Shown here: positions 6,598-11,131 of the stretch, piece after piece
How the letters are laid out: every line of letters begins with the position of its first letter
Numbering within the stretch: the first letter of the stretch is position 1
Origin: Planctomycetota bacterium
Lineage (GTDB): Bacteria > Planctomycetota > Phycisphaerae > Sedimentisphaerales > Anaerobacaceae
Assembly (NCBI GenBank): GCA_026386835.1
Contig: JAPLMV010000161.1
Span: forward strand, 1-11,131
DNA: 11,131 bases
Reading direction: 5' to 3'
Notes under the pieces: generated by a model
What the model was told of the DNA's origin: nothing
Databases searched by the model: none
The model's input: only the letters and a program-made list of their open reading frames with translations
Program-made: the position numbers and the translations under genes

Positions 6598-6715
6598 ATC
6601 CTGGTTCTTCTCAAAAAGTACATATCATACAATACAAATACTATCCACTGTTCGCTGGTTACCGACCGCTAAGCCAATTGTCAACTTGGAGGATATTTTT
6701 TATTAACCTGCTTAA

Positions 6716-6745
6716 GGAACCGTCATTCGTTCCCGACCCCTTTTT
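6716..6745. repeat. Possible dispersed intergenic element with short inverted repeat and C4T5 run
   Basis: The plus strand has GGAAC (6716-6720) and GTTCC (6729-6733) as inverted copies around an 8-base loop, followed by CGACCCC and TTTTT. It sits between the two secreted-protein genes, just after the stop at 6749. On the minus strand it would follow the upstream gene but lacks a U-tract on that side. Its shape resembles short dispersed intergenic repeats, but only one copy is present in the window. Confidence 0.3.
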
Positions 6746-6748
6746 CAC

Positions 6749-7579
6749 CTATTTCGGTACACAAGCCGGATTCCCCGGTTCAGCGTAGCAATCTATCAGC
6801 CAGTTTTCCGCTATGGTCGCAAGGTCGGCAAAGTCAACCATGTAGCTTTGATTTATATCGCAATTATTACACCAGGTTGAACTGTCACAGATGTTGAGCC
6901 ATTGATTTGCCAACAGGGCGAAGTCATAAAAATTGACCACGCAATCTCTGTTTATGTCCCCCATAAGTGCGTAGGGGCAACCCGGTTTGGGCACTATTTT
7001 CAAAGCATCAACCGCCAGATATGAAGCATAGGCGTTGTCCTGCACATCTTCAACCCTGAGAGTCAGTGTATAACTGCCGGCGTTGGCATCTGTAAAAGTG
7101 CAGCTGAATGTTGCCCAGCTCAGCATCGAGCCGTAGCTGTTTACATCGGAAACACTCTTTTTCGCCAGCAGGATTTCAGTAAGACCGGAACAAGGATCCG
7201 GAACGAGCTTTATGGTAGCCGTGTCATTCCATGGTGGAACCCAATCGCTTGTGGAAAAGAAATATGCACCTGTGATACTCTCGCCAGTATTAACGGTAAT
7301 TCTCTGAGTTAACTGACCGTAACTTGTTTCTCGGGTGCCGCCGCCAGAATGGAGCAAAACGAAATACTGACCGTCATTTGGCCCTATGGTTACATTCACA
7401 TTACTTCCATGTTCAAGAGTTGAGAATGTCCGGAGAATTACCGGTGTGCATCCGCTGGATTGCCAAGAGAAATTCGGGTCATTCTGTTCCACCTCAAAGC
7501 TGCCATTTAGAATTTGTGCTCCTGTCACATAACTGGCAGATAATGCAATAATAATTACAAATAGAAACTGTTTTTTCAT
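6749..7579 (-). CDS. Secreted protein with beta-rich N-terminal domain and C-terminal dockerin-like repeats
   Basis: A 276-residue exported protein of unknown function. Residues 1 to about 21 form a Sec signal peptide (M-K-K-Q-F-L-F-V-I-I-I-A-L). The mature N-terminus has I-L-N-G-S-F-E, an opening common in jelly-roll, galactose-binding-like or carbohydrate-binding-like domains of exported proteins; the whole of about 22-196 looks beta-rich. The tail holds two well-preserved calcium-loop repeats. One is at about 207-228, with D-I-N-R-D and D at position 12, then L-L-A-N-Q-W-L. The other is at about 240-261, with D-I-N-Q-S and D at position 12, then I-A-E-N-W-L. This two-repeat plan matches type I dockerins. 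ATG at 7579 is preferred; TTG at 7591 is in frame, and neither has a clear Shine-Dalgarno site. A ligand or cohesin partner cannot be named. Confidence 0.78.
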   Translation of the reverse strand: MKKQFLFVIIIALSASYVTGAQILNGSFEVEQNDPNFSWQSSGCTPVILRTFSTLEHGSNVNVTIGPNDGQYFVLLHSGGGTRETSYGQLTQRITVNTGESITGAYFFSTSDWVPPWNDTATIKLVPDPCSGLTEILLAKKSVSDVNSYGSMLSWATFSCTFTDANAGSYTLTLRVEDVQDNAYASYLAVDALKIVPKPGCPYALMGDINRDCVVNFYDFALLANQWLNICDSSTWCNNCDINQSYMVDFADLATIAENWLIDCYAEPGNPACVPK

Positions 7580-7664
7580 CTTTTTTGTCAACCAGATTTA
7601 TTGGCAATTCGTGCGTTCTATATAACTGCGGCACAAAATGCAATTGCCACATAAAAGAACGACC

Positions 7665-7678
7665 GTGCCCTTCGGCAC
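7665..7678. other. Short hairpin GTGCC-CTTC-GGCAC
   Basis: A perfect 5-base-pair stem encloses a 4-base loop. It is followed by AATTT on the plus strand and is not attached to any plus-strand gene end. It might be a regulatory hairpin in the leader of the minus-strand gene, or chance. Confidence 0.35.
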
Positions 7679-7861
7679 AATTTAGCCGAAATCCTGCAAA
7701 TTTCCAGCATCGCCTTTTTCGAGCAATTAGACATAATATCCTCTTTTTCCTGCCGAAACCTTCGCAAACACAGGCTTTTGATACATCCGGCCTGCACAAG
7801 CTATCTGGGTACTGGTTACAACCTTAATTCTATCATATTCATCTTAAAATTGCAAGTATTA

Positions 7862-7890
7862 TTGCCTTTTGGGCTAAGGGACTGTAAACT
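7862..7890 (+). promoter_or_regulatory. Candidate promoter for the U32 gene
   Basis: TTGCCT (7862-7867) and TAAACT (7885-7890) are 17 bases apart, each matching the sigma70 consensus at four of six positions. The start of transcription would fall near 7897, giving a leader of about 58 bases before the TTG at 7955. The match is weak and could be chance. Confidence 0.3.
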
Positions 7891-7954
7891 CAAGGTTGTG
7901 GTTTTATCGATTATTTTTGAAAAACAACGGTTCTAATTTTAAGGCGAGTAACAA

Positions 7955-9223
7955 TTGCAGAGCAATAAAAATATTGAAGTTGAACTAATGGCTCCTGCGG
8001 GAGACCGGCAATCGCTGAAGGCGGCGGTCGCCAACGGCGCCGATGCGGTTTATTTAGGTCTGCCTGATTTTAACGCCCGAAAACGTGCGGATAATTTCAC
8101 ACTGGACGAACTGCCGGGGGTTATCGGATATCTTCACAATCATAACGTCAAGGCGTATATAACGCTTAATACCCTTATTTTCAGTACGGAGTTAGGCCAT
8201 TCGCTTGAGTATATAAAGACAATAGCCCAGTCGGGTGCGGACGCAGTGATAGTTCAGGATTTGGGGGTAGCGTATCTGCTAAGCAAGGCGGCGCCGAGTC
8301 TGCCTTTGCATGCTTCAACGCAAATGACGCTGACAGAATCGGAGGGAATCGGACTGGCTGAGAAGCTCGGCATTAAACGAGTGATACTTGCCAGGGAACT
8401 ATCGCTTGAACAGATAAAGAGTATTGCCTGTAAGAGTTGTGCAGAGCTTGAGGTGTTTGTGCATGGCGCACTTTGTATAAGTTACAGCGGCCAATGTCTT
8501 GCGAGCTTAACCATTGCCGGACGCAGTGCCAATCGGGGGTTTTGTGCACAATTTTGCCGGCTGCCTTATCAGTTGATTGTGAACGGCAGGATATACGATT
8601 GCGGCGACAGAAAATACCTGCTAAGCCCCCAGGATTTGTCTGCACTTGAACATATACCAAAACTGATAGCTTGCGGGGTGAAGGCGTTTAAGATTGAAGG
8701 CAGGTTCAAGGACGAACATTATGTTGCGGCTGCTACGGCAATTTATCGAGACGCCATCGACTGTGCGATACAACATAAACCTTTCAGTATCTCGGCGGAG
8801 CAAAATTCGCAGTTATTTCAGGGGTTTTCCCGCGGGTTTACAGACGGTTTTCTTACGGGAAAAAAACAGAGGCTTGTCGAAGGCAAATTTTCCAAAAATC
8901 GCGGGGTTTCAGTCGGTACGGTTGTCGGGAAAAAAGGCTATGGCGTAATTCTGGAAATTCAGCAGGGCAAATTTGCCTGCGATAACATTCTTAAGGCGGG
9001 CGACGGGATAGTCTTCGATGACGGACAGCAGGAAGAGCAAGGCGGACGATTGTACAAGGTAGAACAAATAGCGGGGAACCCACGGCGGCTCTTTATAGCT
9101 ATGGGGCGAGATGACGTTGATTTAAGCAAAATAGCCGTCAACAGTCTGGTTTGGCGACCTTCGCAGGCAGGTGGTAGAAGCACTTATCGAACAGCGACAG
9201 ACCAAATCGCGACATCCATTTAA
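7955..9223 (+). CDS. U32-family (peptidase U32/collagenase-like) protein, N-terminal part before an apparent frameshift
   Basis: First part of a long U32-family protein. Members are annotated as collagenase-like peptidases, but several characterised ones (RlhA and TrhP in RNA hydroxylation, UbiU/UbiV in ubiquinone synthesis) are not peptidases, so the reaction here is open. The U32 signature E-x-F-x2-G-A-L-C-x4-S-G-Q-C-L-A-S spans residues 166-184. Cysteines C174, C181, C197 and C201, with C240 further on, are candidates for an iron-sulfur site like the one known in UbiU/UbiV. The N-terminus E-L-M-A-P-A-G-D (10-17) and the F-K-I-E-G-R segment (245-250) are standard. The start is TTG at 7955 with AAGG 10 bases upstream. 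Family-like sequence stops at about V-W-R (residue 401, base 9157). The remaining 21 residues to 9223 are out of frame with the continuation, which appears in another frame. Confidence 0.85.
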   Translation: MQSNKNIEVELMAPAGDRQSLKAAVANGADAVYLGLPDFNARKRADNFTLDELPGVIGYLHNHNVKAYITLNTLIFSTELGHSLEYIKTIAQSGADAVIVQDLGVAYLLSKAAPSLPLHASTQMTLTESEGIGLAEKLGIKRVILARELSLEQIKSIACKSCAELEVFVHGALCISYSGQCLASLTIAGRSANRGFCAQFCRLPYQLIVNGRIYDCGDRKYLLSPQDLSALEHIPKLIACGVKAFKIEGRFKDEHYVAAATAIYRDAIDCAIQHKPFSISAEQNSQLFQGFSRGFTDGFLTGKKQRLVEGKFSKNRGVSVGTVVGKKGYGVILEIQQGKFACDNILKAGDGIVFDDGQQEEQGGRLYKVEQIAGNPRRLFIAMGRDDVDLSKIAVNSLVWRPSQAGGRSTYRTATDQIATSI

Positions 9224-10169
9224 TGGAACATTCGTTTTGGAAAATATTCACAGGGATATTGAAGCAAAGCCTGCCGCATCAACGCAAGGGACTTTAGAAG
9301 CCGGGGTTCTTGTTCGCACGATGAAACAATTTGAAGCGGTGATGGAATGGGTAAAAGTAAAACCGGCAAATACTGTTTCAATCGTTTATTGTGATTTTGC
9401 GGACGGCTTTTTGAATAAAGATGTTCTTTTGCGAGGTCGTGCTGCCAAACTACGGGTGGCGGCGGCAACGCTGCGAATCATCAAGCCGGGCGATGAGAAA
9501 TCGCTTGAGGGTATTGTCGGTCTTAAGCCGGATGCGGTTCTGGTACGCAATCTCGCAGCCCTTGCGTATTTCCGAAAGCATACGCCTGATATGGAATTGA
9601 GAGGCGATTACTCGCTTAATGTCGCCAATGAAATCACCGCTTATGTACTGGCTGGGTGGGGTTTGACAAAAATGTCCCCGAGCTACGATTTGAATATTAC
9701 GCAGTTAAGTGAGATGGTTAGCCGAAGCAGACCGGAATGGTTCGAAGCAGTTATTCACGACCATGTGCCGCTGTTTCATACAGAGCATTGTATTTTTGCG
9801 GCTGGACTTTCCGGCGGCAAAGATGAAGAAAGCTGCGGCAAAGTTTGCCGTAACGATAAACTCGAACTTCAGGACCGCAATGGAGTGCGTCATCCGGTTA
9901 TCAGTGATTCCGCATGCCGCAATACCGTTTTCAACGGTTCGGCTCAGTCGGGGGATGAATTTATACCGCAACTGAAAGCAGTCGGGATTAAAAGTTTCCG
10001 TATTAACTTACTCGATGAGGACTTTGAGCAGACAATAGAATTGCTGGACTGCTACGAGGGGCTTCTGGCTGATAGAATAAAATGCGAGGATGCGCAAAGA
10101 CAAATCGCAGATATCTGCAGATGCCGAGTAACATCCGGCACGTTCAGGAAAACTTCGCAGATAGTATAA
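9171..10169 (+). CDS. U32-family protein, C-terminal part after the apparent frameshift
   Basis: This frame continues the U32 protein. It is open from 9135, and the first usable start is GTG at 9171, with only AGG near it, so independent initiation is doubtful. The sequence L-R-R-Q-V-V-E-A-L (from base 9159) fits the linker that follows V-W-R in long U32 proteins. Numbering from the GTG, conserved C-terminal landmarks are R-G-D-Y-S-L-N (144-150), H-D-H-V-P-L-F-H-T-E-H-C-I-F-A (196-210), S-C-G-K-V-C (221-226), and A-C-R-N-T-V-F-N (248-255). C207, C222, C226 and C249 form a second cysteine set that could bind a metal or iron-sulfur cluster. Joined, the two parts would make a protein of about 740 residues, near what I would expect for the long U32 type. 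The stop is immediately followed by a strong terminator. Confidence 0.8.
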   Translation: MVEALIEQRQTKSRHPFNGTFVLENIHRDIEAKPAASTQGTLEAGVLVRTMKQFEAVMEWVKVKPANTVSIVYCDFADGFLNKDVLLRGRAAKLRVAAATLRIIKPGDEKSLEGIVGLKPDAVLVRNLAALAYFRKHTPDMELRGDYSLNVANEITAYVLAGWGLTKMSPSYDLNITQLSEMVSRSRPEWFEAVIHDHVPLFHTEHCIFAAGLSGGKDEESCGKVCRNDKLELQDRNGVRHPVISDSACRNTVFNGSAQSGDEFIPQLKAVGIKSFRINLLDEDFEQTIELLDCYEGLLADRIKCEDAQRQIADICRCRVTSGTFRKTSQIV

Positions 10170-10202
10170 GGCGGCGATGAGCTTTGCCCATCGCCGCCTT
10201 TT
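10168..10202 (+). terminator. Intrinsic terminator after the U32 gene, possibly bidirectional
   Basis: AAGGCGGCGATG (10168-10179) and CATCGCCGCCTT (10189-10200) form a perfect 12-base-pair stem with a 9-base loop. TTTT closes the plus-strand side (10199-10202). The stem begins within the TAA stop codon of the U32 gene. On the minus strand the stem is followed only by TTATACT, so termination of the convergent secretin transcript is possible but weaker. Confidence 0.85.
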
Positions 10203-10243
10203 CAATTTCGCGTGCCTACTTTATACAGCCAAGATGTAACTGG

Positions 10244-11131
10244 CTATTTATAATTAGGGTCTTCGGCCCTGGAGTCAATTACCTTTGGCCCTGGAAATTC
10301 TGTTACTCCGAGCTGCTGAACCTCTTTTTGCGAGAGAACCGGCTGTTCGATAATCCTTGGAGTTACAAAAACCACCAGCTCGCTGTTGATGGTTTCTTCG
10401 CCTTCAGATCTAAACAAGGCACCTGCAAGCGGTAAATCGCCAAGCAACGGTATTTTATTATTTTGTTTGGTAACTTCCTTTTTCCTCAAACCGCCGATAA
10501 CTATTGTCTGGCCATCCTTAACAAGCAATACTGTATCAACGTTTCGTACATCAATAACCGGAACCGGATACTTGGCGGTCAGAGGGTCGCCAACATTAAC
10601 TGAACCATTCTGGACACTGAATTCCGGCATTAATTTCAGCCTGACCATTCCGTCCCGCGTAACATGCGGAGTAACCTCAAGGGTAACACCGACCTCTTTG
10701 AACTCGGTGGTTCCGAAGGCCAAACTTGTACCACCGCCCTGATTAAGCTGCTGATAAGGGATTTGGCGGATAATCTTAAATTTCGCTTTCTGGTTATCAA
10801 GTACCATAACCCTTGGGTCTGCAAGGAGCTTTGCGATAAGCTTTTCCTGCTGCGCCCTTAGTGTCGCATCGATATCAATGGAAGAGTTTAGAAAACCGAA
10901 TCGCAATAAACCAGTAGTATTGTTTGTTTTTTGGGTTGTATCGTCAAAAGCACTTTTTATAAACGGGTCTTTGGCGCCACCGGTCGGTTCGTGTGTGTCC
11001 GCGTCAAAGGTCGTGTTCCTGCCGACATCCCAGTTGATGCCGAGGTCAAATCTGTCGGTGCTGGTAATATCGTAAATTCTGGCCTCGACCAATATCTGTG
11101 GAGTCATTCGGTCAACTTGCTCGATAAAGGT
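10244..11131 (-). CDS. Secretin (GspD/PilQ class), C-terminal part, 5'-truncated by the window edge
   Basis: The outer-membrane channel of a type II secretion or type IV pilus-like system. The frame is open to the window edge (codons for T-F-I-E-Q-V-D-R precede the ATG at 11107), so about 295 C-terminal residues are seen and the N-terminal N0/N1 domains lie outside. In fragment numbering, the entry to the secretin domain is P-Q-I-L-V-E-A-R (11-18). The core has V-G-V-T-L-E-V-T-P-H-V (147-157), K-D-G-Q-T-I-V-I-G-G-L (205-215), K-I-P-L-L-G-D-L-P-L-A-G-A-L-F (226-240) and E-L-V-V-F-V-T-P-R-I-I (251-261). A polar tail of about 34 residues follows and might bind a pilotin, though this is not shown. 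It is convergent with the U32 gene. GspD and PilQ cannot be told apart from this part alone. Confidence 0.92.
   Translation of the reverse strand, partial: TFIEQVDRMTPQILVEARIYDITSTDRFDLGINWDVGRNTTFDADTHEPTGGAKDPFIKSAFDDTTQKTNNTTGLLRFGFLNSSIDIDATLRAQQEKLIAKLLADPRVMVLDNQKAKFKIIRQIPYQQLNQGGGTSLAFGTTEFKEVGVTLEVTPHVTRDGMVRLKLMPEFSVQNGSVNVGDPLTAKYPVPVIDVRNVDTVLLVKDGQTIVIGGLRKKEVTKQNNKIPLLGDLPLAGALFRSEGEETINSELVVFVTPRIIEQPVLSQKEVQQLGVTEFPGPKVIDSRAEDPNYK

Larger units (their letters stand above)
7580..7954. other. Divergent intergenic region between the secreted-protein and U32 genes
   Basis: This 375-base stretch separates two divergently transcribed genes and should hold both promoters. Open frames crossing it are short, Cys- and Arg-rich and unlike any family I know, so I do not call a gene. 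It contains a GTGCC/GGCAC hairpin (7665-7678) and the octamer CGGCACAA twice (7629-7636 and 7673-7680). A wide inverted pair, ACAACCTT (7818-7825) and AAGGTTGT (7892-7899), is also present, as is a candidate promoter for the U32 gene. Confidence 0.55.

Noticed and set aside
6679..6684. Promoter with a perfect minus-strand TTGACA upstream of the GLUG gene
   Set aside because: No acceptable -10 box stands 16-18 bases downstream (best is TAACCA), so I did not call it.
6312..6788. A plus-strand open frame of 158 codons across the two secreted-protein genes
   Set aside because: It is Cys-rich by chance, lies antisense to a well-supported signal peptide and its upstream gap, and matches nothing recognisable.
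7494..7827. Overlapping open frames on both strands in the divergent region (80 and 101 codons)
   Set aside because: Their compositions are rich in Cys, Arg and His, they overlap each other, and no start has a Shine-Dalgarno site; they look like non-coding DNA read by chance.
9150..9172. Programmed ribosomal frameshift in the U32 gene
   Set aside because: There is no slippery heptamer, no RF2-like stop-codon context and no clear downstream structure, and the linker at the join looks shortened. A mutation or assembly error fits better.

Overview
The window looks like chromosomal DNA from a Gram-negative bacterium of the Planctomycetota, most likely class Phycisphaerae (Sedimentisphaerales-like). 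This is an inference from gene content. Two secreted proteins end in repeats of the form D-x-N-x-D...V-N-F-x-D-F-A...W-L, a dockerin-like tail that is very common in that group. A lipid A-type acyltransferase, a lipobox OmpA protein and a secretin indicate an outer membrane. TTG or GTG starts are used for several genes. No mobile element, CRISPR array, rRNA or tRNA gene was found.

Layout. (1) Positions 1-2058, plus strand: a tight housekeeping operon of trpS (5' end outside the window), a small DUF2007 protein and scpA. trpS and the DUF2007 gene overlap by 8 bases, and scpA starts 3 bases after the DUF2007 stop. (2) Positions 2085-3074, minus strand: an LpxL/HtrB-type acyltransferase convergent with scpA, whose stop codon lies inside a 7-base tandem repeat. 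(3) Positions 3075-3402: a gene-free AT-rich gap with a second, degenerate heptamer array. (4) Positions 3403-5186, minus strand: a probable operon read OmpA-like lipoprotein, then ndk, then a HIT-family protein, with a reasonable promoter upstream of the lipoprotein. (5) Positions 5376-7579, minus strand: two secreted dockerin-like proteins, one with GLUG repeats and one with a beta-rich N-terminal domain. (6) Positions 7580-7954: a divergent intergenic region. (7) Positions 7955-10169, plus strand: a U32-family gene broken by an apparent frameshift near 9150-9172 and ended by a strong intrinsic terminator. (8) Positions 10244-11131, minus strand: the C-terminal part of a secretin (GspD/PilQ class) running off the window.

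How the genes relate. trpS and scpA serve translation and chromosome condensation. The acyltransferase, OmpA-like lipoprotein and secretin serve the outer envelope. The two dockerin-like proteins are probably exported and attached to, or sorted at, the cell surface. The window does not show which machinery or receptor handles them.

I see no convincing new multi-gene system. The points most worth checking are the U32 frameshift, the ScpA C-terminal extension with a duplicated nine-residue motif and no adjacent scpB, the pair of dockerin-tailed exported proteins, and the heptamer repeats on either side of the acyltransferase gene.
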